DNA of 31,768 bases, taken from Thioglobus_B sp964403565. GTDB taxonomy: Bacteria; Pseudomonadota; Gammaproteobacteria; PS1; Pseudothioglobaceae. Under the pieces are notes generated by a model, which saw only the letters and a program-made list of their open reading frames with translations, was not told the origin of the DNA and made no database searches. Made by a program: the position numbers and the translations under genes. The first letter of the stretch is position 1, and each line of letters starts with the position of its first letter. The stretch is from NCBI GenBank assembly GCA_964403565.1, contig CAYOFV010000007.1:1-31768 (forward strand), given 5' to 3'. This document shows positions 1 to 7,935 of the stretch, piece by piece.

Positions 1-1001
1 GTTTTATCTCACCTGTCGCGCCGGATGAGTTGGCAGGATTATCTCTAGAAGAAGAGTTTGAATCAAGACTAATTACTGGTTCTACAACTGATAACAAATG
101 GTCTCTTGAGAGTGGTCCATTTGATGAGGATACTTTTAACACTCTGCCTGAAAAAAATTGGACTCTATTAGTTCAAGGTGTTGATAGATTTATTCCCGAG
201 GTATACAACCTTATAGATAATTTTGATTTTATACCTAGATGGAGATTTGATGATGTGATGATTTCATATGCTACAACCGGTGGTAGTGTTGGTCCGCATT
301 TTGATTATTACGATGTTTTTCTACTGCAAGGCAGTGGCAGACGACGTTGGGAATTATCTACCCAGTTTTGCAATCTTGATAATTATCTTGAGAATGTACC
401 ATTACGAATTATGGATAAGTTTATAGCTGAGCAGAGTTTTGAAGTTGAGCCAGGGGATCTATTATATATACCGCCTAAGGTTGCACATCATGGAGTAAGT
501 CTTGATGATAATTGCACATCTCTTTCTTTTGGATATAGATCATATACTGCGCAAGAGATGTTTGATAACAAACTCCCTAATAATAAAGAAGATCTATACT
601 ATCAAGATCCAATATGGGAGAATACTAACACTCCAGCTTTTATCCCTAATTCTGCAATAGATAAAGCCAATAAAATAGGTTTAATTACACCTGAGGATTT
701 TGCTAAATTTGTTACCAAATTAGATACACTTGATGAAAAAATTCTTCAAGATTTTGAATTTGAATACCAAGATAGTGAATTTGATGCATCGGCAATTTAC
801 GAGCTTTTCCCTATGTGTAAAGCTGGGTATATCAAAAATAACAATACATATAAATTCTTTATAAATGGCAAGCAAATAGAACAAATCAAACAAACAAAAG
901 CAATGATTAATTTTTGTAACTCTAGACAAATTAACGCTGCAAAAAATACCGATATATCTAGACAATTATTTGATCTAAATTTAATCCACACAAAAGCTTA
1001 A
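1..1001 (+). CDS. roxA: Ribosomal protein L16 arginine hydroxylase (JmjC/cupin oxygenase), 5' end missing
   Basis: The reading frame is open to the left edge, so the N-terminus (about 35 residues in E. coli YcfD) lies outside the window. The family are 2-oxoglutarate/Fe(II) dioxygenases that hydroxylate an arginine of ribosomal protein L16. The visible start resembles YcfD (…SPxxPDELAGL…ESRL…GPF). The iron-binding HxD is seen as HFD at bases 297-305 inside GPHFDYYDVF, and the distal His lies in the IPPKVAHHG stretch (codon near 486). The C-terminal half is the more diverged winged-helix part. A TTG at 30 can be read as a start but would cut into the conserved region, so it is not taken. The next gene is pnp, 209 bases downstream. 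The family is clear; the target is inferred from family knowledge. Confidence 0.88.
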   Translation, partial: FISPVAPDELAGLSLEEEFESRLITGSTTDNKWSLESGPFDEDTFNTLPEKNWTLLVQGVDRFIPEVYNLIDNFDFIPRWRFDDVMISYATTGGSVGPHFDYYDVFLLQGSGRRRWELSTQFCNLDNYLENVPLRIMDKFIAEQSFEVEPGDLLYIPPKVAHHGVSLDDNCTSLSFGYRSYTAQEMFDNKLPNNKEDLYYQDPIWENTNTPAFIPNSAIDKANKIGLITPEDFAKFVTKLDTLDEKILQDFEFEYQDSEFDASAIYELFPMCKAGYIKNNNTYKFFINGKQIEQIKQTKAMINFCNSRQINAAKNTDISRQLFDLNLIHTKA

Positions 1002-1030
1002 TATTAGAAAGCATTAATTCTAGGTAAAGG

Positions 1031-1036
1031 TATAAT
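1031..1036 (+). promoter_or_regulatory. Putative -10 box of the pnp promoter
   Basis: A perfect TATAAT lies in the gap between roxA and pnp. No good -35 match is seen 16-18 bases upstream. A start about 7 bases downstream (near 1043) would put the RNA 5' end right at the base of the long leader hairpin at 1046-1175, which supports the call. Confidence 0.5.
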
Positions 1037-1045
1037 GCCTCTAGC

Positions 1046-1175
1046 TTTATGGTTTGATCATAAGTAAGTTTTATCTAAAACGTATTTTGCAATAGGCAAA
1101 ACCTGCTATGCGAGGAATTGCCTATTTGTTCAGCAGAATGTGTTTCAAATAAAGCTTAACTGATTCAACCATAAA
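1046..1175 (+). promoter_or_regulatory. Long pnp leader hairpin, probable RNase III/PNPase autoregulatory site
   Basis: Folding by hand gives a nearly continuous stem. Bases 1046-1060 pair with 1161-1175 (14 of 15, one G-U). Bases 1065-1090 pair with 1133-1158 (24 of 26, four G-U, two A-C mismatches). The apex is a 9-bp stem, 1091-1099 with 1118-1126 (AATAGGCAA/TTGCCTATT), capped by a small CCTGC/GCGAGG stem. No U-run follows, so it is not a terminator. In E. coli, a long hairpin in the pnp leader is cut by RNase III and then trimmed by PNPase, which represses pnp. The same role here is inferred from position and shape. Confidence 0.7.
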
Positions 1176-1210
1176 CTTCTTTTTTATCTTATTTATAGGA
1201 GTTTTAATTC

Positions 1211-3307
1211 ATGGAAATGAATATCGTTAAGAAAAGCTTTGCCATGGGCAAGCACACAATCACATTAGAAACTGGTCGTATTGCAAGACAAGCACATGGC
1301 GCAGTACTTGCTAGTATGGATGACACACAAGTACTTGTTACTGTTGTTGGTTCAAAAGAAATGCGTCCTGGTCAAGACTTTTTTCCACTTTCAGTTGACT
1401 ATATTGAAAAGACTTATGCTGCAGGTAAGATTCCAGGCGGATTCTTAAAGCGTGAAGGTCGTCCAAGTGAGAAAGAGACTCTTACATCTCGTTTAATTGA
1501 CCGCCCTATTCGTCCATTATTCCCAGCTGGGTTTATGAATGAAGTTCAAGTTATTATCACTGTTATTTCTGCAAATTCAAATGTTGATCCAGATATGATT
1601 GCAATGCTTGGCGTATCTGCCGCACTTTCAATCTCTGGTATTCCATTTAACGGCCCTATTGGTGGCGCTCGTGTTGGTTATACAAATGGTGATTACATCC
1701 TTAACCCAACATACTCTGAATTAGCACAATCAGATTTAGACATGGTTGTAGCAGGTACTGATGAAGCAGTACTTATGGTTGAATCAGAAGCTGCAGAACT
1801 TTCAGAAGAAGTAATGCTTGGCGCAGTAATGTATGCGCATGAGCAATTCCAAATTGCGATTGATAGTATTGCTGAGTTTGCTAAAGAAGTTGGCGCTGAG
1901 ATGTGGGACTGGGAAGCTCCAGCAGTTAACGAGGCACTACTTAACGATATTAAAGATAAGTTTGGTGCAGATATTAACAATGCTTACCAAATTAAAGAAA
2001 AAATGGACCGCTATGCTAAAGTTGGTGAAATTAAAACTGCAGCTGTTGAAGCTTTATCAAGTGATGATGAAGATGGCGTATCGGCTGATGAGGTTTCTAA
2101 ATACTTTAAGAAAGTTGAAAAATCAACTGTACGTGAGCGCATCTTGTCTAACGAGCCACGTATTGATGGTCGTGACACTACAACTGTACGTGATCTTAAA
2201 GTTGAAACTGGAGTATTAGACAATACTCACGGTTCTGCTATATTTACTCGTGGAGAAACTCAGGCTCTAGTTGTAACAACTCTTGGTTCTAAGCGTGAAG
2301 CTCAGCTTATTGAAAAACTTGAAGCTTCTGAGCGTGAAAACGACTATTTCTTACTACATTACAATTTCCCTCCGTATTCAGTTGGTGAAACTGGTCGTGT
2401 AGGTGGTACTGGTCGTCGTGAAATTGGTCATGGCCGTCTTGCTCGTCGTGGTATTGCTGCGTGTCTACCATCAATTGAAGAATTCCCGTACACAGTACGT
2501 GTGGTTTCAGAAATTACTGAATCTAATGGCTCATCATCAATGGCTAGTGTTTGCGGATCATCATTATCATTAATGGATGCAGGTGTTCCAATGAAAGCTC
2601 CTATTGCTGGTATTGCTATGGGTCTTGTTAAAGAAGATGAAAGATTTACTGTACTTACTGATATTTTAGGTGATGAGGATCACTTAGGCGATATGGACTT
2701 TAAAGTAGCAGGCACATCACGCGGTGTTAATGCTCTGCAAATGGATATTAAGATCCAAGGCATTACTCGTGAGATTATGGATATTGCGCTTAAACAAGCT
2801 AAAGATGCAAGACTACATATTCTTGGTGAAATGAATAAGGTAATTCATGAGCCAAATACATCTAGCAAGAATGCTCCTAAGACAACGGTATTGAAAATCA
2901 AACAAGATAAGATTCGTGATCTAATCGGTAAAGGTGGTGAAACTATCAAAGGCATTATTTCTGATTCTGGTGCAAGTGTTGACGTTGATGATGATGGCAA
3001 TGTAAATATCTTTGCCAACTCTCAAGATGCATTTGACAAAGCTGTACAAATGGTTAAAGATGTAACAGCTGTTCCTGAAGTTGATAAAGTTTACAACGGT
3101 AAAGTTGCAAAAATCGTTGAATTTGGTGCGTTTGTAAACATTCTACCAAATCAAGACGGCCTGCTTCATATCTCTGAAATTGCGCATGAGCGTGTTGAGA
3201 AGGTTGAAGACTATCTTAAAGAAGGTGACGAAATTGAAGTTAAAGTACTTGGTGTGGATCGTGGTCGTATCAAGCTTTCAAGAAAGGTTCTTTTAGATAA
3301 AGAATAA
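1211..3307 (+). CDS. pnp: Polynucleotide phosphorylase
   Basis: Phosphorolytic 3'-5' exoribonuclease of mRNA decay and a usual partner of RNase E in the degradosome. Domain order is complete: first RNase PH domain (about residues 10-145), helical linker, second RNase PH domain (about 315-550) with GSSS near residue 440 and the DILGDEDHLGDMDFK catalytic block near 485-497, a KH domain with IGKGGETI near 573, and a C-terminal S1 domain from about 625. At 698 residues it is slightly shorter than E. coli PNPase (711), lacking mainly the tail after S1. The start is an ATG 9 bases after TAGGAG. A second in-frame ATG two codons later is also possible. In E. coli rpsO precedes pnp; here roxA is upstream and a strong terminator follows. 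Confidence 0.98.
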   Translation: MEMNIVKKSFAMGKHTITLETGRIARQAHGAVLASMDDTQVLVTVVGSKEMRPGQDFFPLSVDYIEKTYAAGKIPGGFLKREGRPSEKETLTSRLIDRPIRPLFPAGFMNEVQVIITVISANSNVDPDMIAMLGVSAALSISGIPFNGPIGGARVGYTNGDYILNPTYSELAQSDLDMVVAGTDEAVLMVESEAAELSEEVMLGAVMYAHEQFQIAIDSIAEFAKEVGAEMWDWEAPAVNEALLNDIKDKFGADINNAYQIKEKMDRYAKVGEIKTAAVEALSSDDEDGVSADEVSKYFKKVEKSTVRERILSNEPRIDGRDTTTVRDLKVETGVLDNTHGSAIFTRGETQALVVTTLGSKREAQLIEKLEASERENDYFLLHYNFPPYSVGETGRVGGTGRREIGHGRLARRGIAACLPSIEEFPYTVRVVSEITESNGSSSMASVCGSSLSLMDAGVPMKAPIAGIAMGLVKEDERFTVLTDILGDEDHLGDMDFKVAGTSRGVNALQMDIKIQGITREIMDIALKQAKDARLHILGEMNKVIHEPNTSSKNAPKTTVLKIKQDKIRDLIGKGGETIKGIISDSGASVDVDDDGNVNIFANSQDAFDKAVQMVKDVTAVPEVDKVYNGKVAKIVEFGAFVNILPNQDGLLHISEIAHERVEKVEDYLKEGDEIEVKVLGVDRGRIKLSRKVLLDKE

Positions 3308-3326
3308 ATAACTTCTTAAGTAATTC

Positions 3327-3355
3327 AAAAGCCACCCTTTGCGGTGGCTTTTTTT
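3327..3355 (+). terminator. Rho-independent terminator of pnp
   Basis: A 10-bp perfect stem built on GCCACC/GGTGGC (3331-3336 and 3343-3348), extended by A/T pairs, with a 6-base loop and a run of seven T from 3349. It lies 19 bases after the pnp stop. Confidence 0.95.
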
Positions 3356-3366
3356 GTCTTAGAAAT

Positions 3367-4233
3367 ATGAATAATTATTTAGCATTTTTATTAGTTGTTA
3401 GTATTTGGTCAACCACACCGCTTGCCATCCAGTTTTCAACTTTAGGATCAAGCTTTAATTTTGGTGTTGCATCAAGAATGCTACTTGGTCTAATCATATG
3501 CTTTATCTTGCTAATCATAAAAAGACAAAAACTAAGTACTAGCAAGATTGCAATTAGCAACTACATTTATGCTGGTTTGGGTGTGTTTGTTACTATGAGT
3601 TTAGTTTATTATTCATCGCAATTTATACCGTCTGGAATCATCTCTGTAGTGTTTGGTCTAACACCAATAATAACTGGTGTTTTTGCATACTTATTACTTA
3701 AAGAAGATTTCTACAAGCTTAATAAAATTATTGGCCTAATTCTAGGAATATTAGGCCTTGTAGTTATTTTCAATCATTCGCTAAGATATGAAACAAGTAT
3801 GCTTTATGGTCTTTTATCTGTAACTCTTGCTATGGTATTTCAAGCCTTTATCTCGGTTAAACTAAAACAAGTAAACGCACACATATCAGCTCTTGAAACC
3901 ACTACGGGAGCACTTATAGTATCAGTGCCATTGTTTTTTCTAAGTTTTGCACTTACTGATGGCAATCTTCCTAGTGTTATTACTGAAAAAGCAATATTAT
4001 CAATTATATATTTGGCGATATTTGGCTCAGTAATTGGTTTTATATCTTATTACTATTTAATTCGCCACTCAAGTGTTAGAACTGTTGGTATTGTTCCACT
4101 TGTAACTCCAGTATTTGCATTATTACTCGGATCAGTGTTTAACAATGAAACTCTTACATTTATGCAGTTAAACGGTATTATATTGGTACTTATAGGTCTT
4201 GGAATCTATGAATATGGTAGTAAAAAAATATGA
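3367..4233 (+). CDS. EamA/DMT-superfamily permease
   Basis: A 288-residue, very hydrophobic inner-membrane protein with about ten predicted transmembrane segments in two similar halves, as in the drug/metabolite transporter (EamA, RhaT-like) superfamily. The start has the typical IWSTTPLAIQFS stretch. The end of each half carries the small-residue motif before the last helix (TPIITGVFAYLLLKED and VTPVFALLLGSVFNNETLT). Substrates of the family include amino acids, metabolites and drugs, and none can be assigned here. The ATG is only 11 bases after the T-run of the pnp terminator and has no visible Shine-Dalgarno sequence. Either a promoter overlaps the terminator or the gene lives on read-through. 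The stop overlaps the slyX start (ATGA). Confidence 0.85.
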   Translation: MNNYLAFLLVVSIWSTTPLAIQFSTLGSSFNFGVASRMLLGLIICFILLIIKRQKLSTSKIAISNYIYAGLGVFVTMSLVYYSSQFIPSGIISVVFGLTPIITGVFAYLLLKEDFYKLNKIIGLILGILGLVVIFNHSLRYETSMLYGLLSVTLAMVFQAFISVKLKQVNAHISALETTTGALIVSVPLFFLSFALTDGNLPSVITEKAILSIIYLAIFGSVIGFISYYYLIRHSSVRTVGIVPLVTPVFALLLGSVFNNETLTFMQLNGIILVLIGLGIYEYGSKKI

Positions 4234-4439
4234 ATAAAAAACTAATAGATCTTGAAGAAAAGCTTATTTTTTTAGAACATACAACTGAAGAGTTGAATAA
4301 TGTTATTTTTCGTCAAAGGCGGGAGTTAGATGAATATAAGGTTATGCTTAAACATCTATCAAACAAACTAAAAAATCTAGAAGACAATCAATCTAATACT
4401 TCAGCAGAAGTAGTAAACGAAAAACCTCCGCACTACTAA
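4230..4439 (+). CDS. slyX: SlyX family protein
   Basis: A short, charged coiled-coil protein of 69 residues (E. coli SlyX has 72). It shows the heptad-like start with LEEKLIFLEHTTEELNNVI and the conserved C-terminal PPHY. The family is conserved in Gammaproteobacteria, usually near the fkpA/slyD region in E. coli, and its function is unknown; the name comes from a link to lysis phenotypes. Translation is probably coupled to the transporter gene upstream through the 4-base ATGA overlap. The convergent hopJ-like gene ends 3 bases after the stop, with no terminator between them. Confidence 0.88.
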   Translation: MNKKLIDLEEKLIFLEHTTEELNNVIFRQRRELDEYKVMLKHLSNKLKNLEDNQSNTSAEVVNEKPPHY

Positions 4440-4442
4440 AAT

Positions 4443-4781
4443 TTATTTTCTACTTAGTACAGGAGAATCAAACTTTACCCCTTCCCAGCCATAGGTAATA
4501 AAGTTACGAATATTTTGATGTGAGTCACTATCAGGAGTATTTAGTACATCTTGATAATACTGACCAAAACAATGTAGGGTTTCAAGTTGTGTCAGTTGGT
4601 GAATAGCTGCAAAACAAAATAGTTTGGCACTACCTTGATTTTCATCGCTAGTATTACTTAATTCACCATTGGTAAAAGCAGCAGGAGTATAGTCGTAATC
4701 TTCATCAATTAATTCAATTAGATCTTCAAAACGAATTCTAGATCCAGATCTTAATTCTTCTAAAAACTCTTCTTGTGTCAC
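4443..4781 (-). CDS. HopJ-type family protein (not a likely effector)
   Basis: A 112-residue soluble protein matching the family named after the Pseudomonas HopJ type III effector. Family features seen are FEDLIELIDEDYDYTPAAFTNG near the N-terminus, then NQGSAKLFCFAAIH, then a TLHCFGQYYQDVL stretch, and finally HQNIRNFITYGWEGVKF. Such proteins occur widely in free-living marine Gammaproteobacteria without secretion systems, so a host-directed role is unlikely; the function is unknown. The start is GTG, preceded by AAGGGG about 8 bases upstream. It follows aceE by 27 bases on the same strand and is probably co-transcribed with it. Confidence 0.82.
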   Translation of the reverse strand: MTQEEFLEELRSGSRIRFEDLIELIDEDYDYTPAAFTNGELSNTSDENQGSAKLFCFAAIHQLTQLETLHCFGQYYQDVLNTPDSDSHQNIRNFITYGWEGVKFDSPVLSRK

Positions 4782-4808
4782 TACTTACCCCTTATTTGCT
4801 ATTAATTG

Positions 4809-7454
4809 TTATACCGTCATCGGATTCGGCTTATCTATATTTATACCGTATTTACTAATAGCCTCAGCAACTTTTGACTTATCAATTTCACCATCGTCTG
4901 CAAGTGCTTTAAGAGCTGCTACAACAACATAACTACTATCAACTTCAAAAAAGTCTCTAAGAGCTTCGCGTGAATCAGAACGACCAAAACCATCTGTACC
5001 TAATACTTCATAACGTCTAGGAACATATTTACGTACCTGTTCTGCATAATTACGCATGTAATCAGTTGAGGCGATAATTGGACCATTGGTATTATCTAAA
5101 CATTTAGTTATATAAGCTGTATCATCATCTGCACTAAAACGATTTACCCTATCAATAGCTTGAGCTTCACGGGCTAATTCATTAAAACTTGTTACCGACC
5201 AAATGCTAGATTTAACACCCCAGTCATCAGCAAGCATAGTTGCTGCTTTTTCCACCTCGCGTAGAATTGTTCCAGAACCCATAAGCTGAACTTCAATATC
5301 GCTGTTGCCAATAGTATCTAACTTATACATACCTTTAACAATACCATCTTCCGCTCCTTCTGGCATTTTAGGGTGAGTGTATAGTTCGTTCATTGTAGTA
5401 ATATAATAGAAAATATTCTCACCTAATTCATACATTCGATGCAAGCCACTACGAACAATTACAGCAAGTTCGTATGCATATGTAGGATCGTATGACACGC
5501 AGTTTGGAATAGTGTTTGCAACTATATGTGAATCTCCATCCTGGTGCTGTAAGCCTTCACCATTAAGAGTTGTACGACCTGCAGTACCACCAATTAAGAA
5601 GCCTTTTGCTTGCATATCTCCTGCTGCCCAAGCTAAATCACCAACACGTTGGAAACCAAACTTAGAGTAATAAACATAAAACGGAATCATTGTTGTATTA
5701 TGCGTTGCATAAGATGTTGCTGCAGCGATCCAATCTGAAATTGCTCCCGCTTCATTAATACCTTCTTGCAGTACCTGGCCTTTAATATCTTCCTTATACC
5801 ACATTACTTTATCCGAATCTTCTGGCTGATACAACTGACCAGATGATGAATAAATACCTAATTGTCTAAACAAACCCTCCATACCAAAAGTACGAGCCTC
5901 GTCCGGAATAATTGGCACGATTCTATCTTTAAGATTTTTATCACGCACCAATAAAGTCATAATACGATTAAGCGCCATAGTGGTTGACATTTCACGATCA
6001 CCTGTTGACTCAAGTAACGCACTAAATACATCTAATTCAGGTGTTTTAATGTCTTCCTTATCAAACGATCGAACCGGAAGATAGCCACCAAGTTTTTCAC
6101 GACGTGCGTTAAGATAATTCATCTCTTCACTATCTTTAGCTGGCTTATAAAAATTAAGCTCTTTAACATCATCTTCAGTTACAGGAACATCGAAACGTTT
6201 GGCAAACTTCTCAACCTGTTCAAGACCAAGTTTCTTTTGTGAGTGTGTAGCATTTTGTCCTTCTCCTGCCTCACCCATACCATAACCTTTAACGGTTTTA
6301 GCAAGAATAACTGTAGGCTGACCAGTATGCTTTTTAGCAGCACTGTATGCTTGGAATACTTTATACGGATCATGACCACCACGATTTAGATGATAAATTT
6401 CATCATCACTCATATGTTCAACCATCTTTAATAACTCAGGATATTTGCCAAAGAAGTGTTCGCGAACGTATGCACCGTCTTTAGCTTTGTAAGCCTGATA
6501 TTCACCATCAACCACTTCTTCCATGCGCTTTTTCAAAAATCCTTGAGTATCGTTGGCAAACAACTCATCCCATTTACCACCCCAAAGTACTTTAATTACA
6601 TTCCATCCGGCACCTCTAAACATGCCTTCAAGCTCTTGCACAATCTTGCCATTACCGCGTACTGGACCATCAAGACGCTGTAGATTACAGTTAATTACAA
6701 AAATTAGGTTATCAAGCTTTTCACGCCCTGCCATTGAAATTGCTCCAAGCGATTCAGGCTCATCAGTTTCGCCATCACCAAGGTATGCCCATACTGTGCG
6801 CTTGTCAGTTTGTTTAATTTCACGATGATGAAGATACTTCATAAAACGTGCTTGATAAATTGCCATAATTGGACCAAGGCCCATTGATACAGTTGGGAAC
6901 TGCCAATAATCAGGCATCAGCCATGGATGCGGGTAAGAACTCAGTCCAGTTTTGTCAGACTCTTGACGGAACTTAAGCATTTGCTCTTCAGTAATACGAC
7001 CTTCAAGATAACTACGTGCATAAATACCTGGAGCAATATGTCCTTGGAAAAAGATTAAATCAGCACCCTGATCAGCATCTGGTCCACGATAAAAATGGTT
7101 AAAACCAACCTCATATAACGTAGCACTTGATGCAAATGATGCGATATGACCACCAAGTTCATATGGAAGTTGATTGGCTTTAACCACCATAACCATAGCA
7201 TTCCAACGAATAATTGCTGAAATTCTTGCTTCAATATCTTCATTAATATCAGTGGCAATTTCCTTGTCTTTATGAATAGAATTTAGATATGCAGTGTTAA
7301 CACCAGTAGGTAAATCCATGCCTTCGTGGTGAGCCATATCCATTAACTGATTAAGAAGGAATTTTGCACGATCATCACCCTCAACACGGGCAACAGATTT
7401 AAAGGCTTCTAGCCATTCTTGCGTTTCTATAGGATCGATATCTTGAGAAGGCAT
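4809..7454 (-). CDS. aceE: Pyruvate dehydrogenase E1 component, homodimeric type
   Basis: Thiamine-diphosphate-dependent E1 subunit of the pyruvate dehydrogenase complex, which decarboxylates pyruvate and passes the acetyl group to the lipoyl E2. The 881 residues match E. coli AceE (887) over the full length. The ThDP/Mg site is seen as GDGETDEPESLG near residue 229, with the downstream NCNLQRLDGPVRGN. The central EGINEAGAISDWIAAATSYA and GEGLQHQDGDSH blocks of the pyrimidine-binding domain are also present. The ATG has no clear Shine-Dalgarno sequence. A TATAAT about 30 bases upstream is a likely -10 box. Unusually, neither aceF nor lpd adjoins: rseC lies upstream and a hopJ-like gene downstream. 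Confidence 0.97.
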   Translation of the reverse strand: MPSQDIDPIETQEWLEAFKSVARVEGDDRAKFLLNQLMDMAHHEGMDLPTGVNTAYLNSIHKDKEIATDINEDIEARISAIIRWNAMVMVVKANQLPYELGGHIASFASSATLYEVGFNHFYRGPDADQGADLIFFQGHIAPGIYARSYLEGRITEEQMLKFRQESDKTGLSSYPHPWLMPDYWQFPTVSMGLGPIMAIYQARFMKYLHHREIKQTDKRTVWAYLGDGETDEPESLGAISMAGREKLDNLIFVINCNLQRLDGPVRGNGKIVQELEGMFRGAGWNVIKVLWGGKWDELFANDTQGFLKKRMEEVVDGEYQAYKAKDGAYVREHFFGKYPELLKMVEHMSDDEIYHLNRGGHDPYKVFQAYSAAKKHTGQPTVILAKTVKGYGMGEAGEGQNATHSQKKLGLEQVEKFAKRFDVPVTEDDVKELNFYKPAKDSEEMNYLNARREKLGGYLPVRSFDKEDIKTPELDVFSALLESTGDREMSTTMALNRIMTLLVRDKNLKDRIVPIIPDEARTFGMEGLFRQLGIYSSSGQLYQPEDSDKVMWYKEDIKGQVLQEGINEAGAISDWIAAATSYATHNTTMIPFYVYYSKFGFQRVGDLAWAAGDMQAKGFLIGGTAGRTTLNGEGLQHQDGDSHIVANTIPNCVSYDPTYAYELAVIVRSGLHRMYELGENIFYYITTMNELYTHPKMPEGAEDGIVKGMYKLDTIGNSDIEVQLMGSGTILREVEKAATMLADDWGVKSSIWSVTSFNELAREAQAIDRVNRFSADDDTAYITKCLDNTNGPIIASTDYMRNYAEQVRKYVPRRYEVLGTDGFGRSDSREALRDFFEVDSSYVVVAALKALADDGEIDKSKVAEAISKYGINIDKPNPMTV

Positions 7455-7485
7455 AATAATGTAATTTATTTATAAAAATAAACTG

Positions 7486-7491
7486 ATTATA
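7486..7491 (-). promoter_or_regulatory. Putative -10 box of the aceE promoter
   Basis: Read on the minus strand this is TATAAT within TTGGGTATAATC, 31 bases upstream of the aceE ATG. The same 12-mer lies upstream of ilvB at 25512-25523. The -35 is not recognisable, so the GGG-flanked form may act as an extended -10. Confidence 0.45.
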
Positions 7492-7518
7492 CCCAACGGC
7501 TAAAGGCAATTTTAACTA

Positions 7519-7893
7519 CTACTTAGTAAAATATTTAAGTGTAAAAATTGTTAGAAAAAACCCAGTAAAGCCTATAAGTATTTGCCAAACTTCATTATTA
7601 AAAACCATGCTTGAAATATACGCTGATACAAACATAACAACTATCGGCAAAATATAGAGTTGAAATGCTCGAAAAAATAACTCACTAGATGAAATCTCAA
7701 GGGTTACTAATCCACCTACTTTAGCTTCCGATGTTAAGGGTTTATCAAAAGTAGAAAACGCGGAAAAATATTTTGACAAAACTCCAGTGCCACACGCACC
7801 ACTAGCACCACAGCTCCCGCAAGCAGCTGAATTTGTGGTTTTTAACTTCATAGTATTGTTATTAATTTCAATAACTTCAAACTGTTCTTGCAT
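7519..7893 (-). CDS. rseC: RseC/MucC-like membrane protein
   Basis: A 124-residue membrane protein of the RseC/MucC family. Family members act as positive modulators of the sigma-E envelope response or in SoxR reduction together with Rsx proteins. Near residues 24-36 it has the family Cys cluster (AACGSCGASGACG). The middle part is soluble. Two hydrophobic helices (about 73-95 and 100-120) sit near the C-terminus, around YILPIVVMFVSAYISSMVF. None of rpoE, rseA or rseB is nearby, so the role here is uncertain. It starts 42 bases from the divergent phosphomannomutase gene and ends 64 bases before aceE. Confidence 0.8.
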   Translation of the reverse strand: MQEQFEVIEINNNTMKLKTTNSAACGSCGASGACGTGVLSKYFSAFSTFDKPLTSEAKVGGLVTLEISSSELFFRAFQLYILPIVVMFVSAYISSMVFNNEVWQILIGFTGFFLTIFTLKYFTK

Positions 7894-7935
7894 AATGCTT
7901 AAAATGTTTAACTTTAATACTTATTTTATCAACTA

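Noticed and set aside
4443..4781. HopJ name taken as a type III effector
   Set aside because: The family is widespread in bacteria without such secretion systems and nothing of that kind is nearby.
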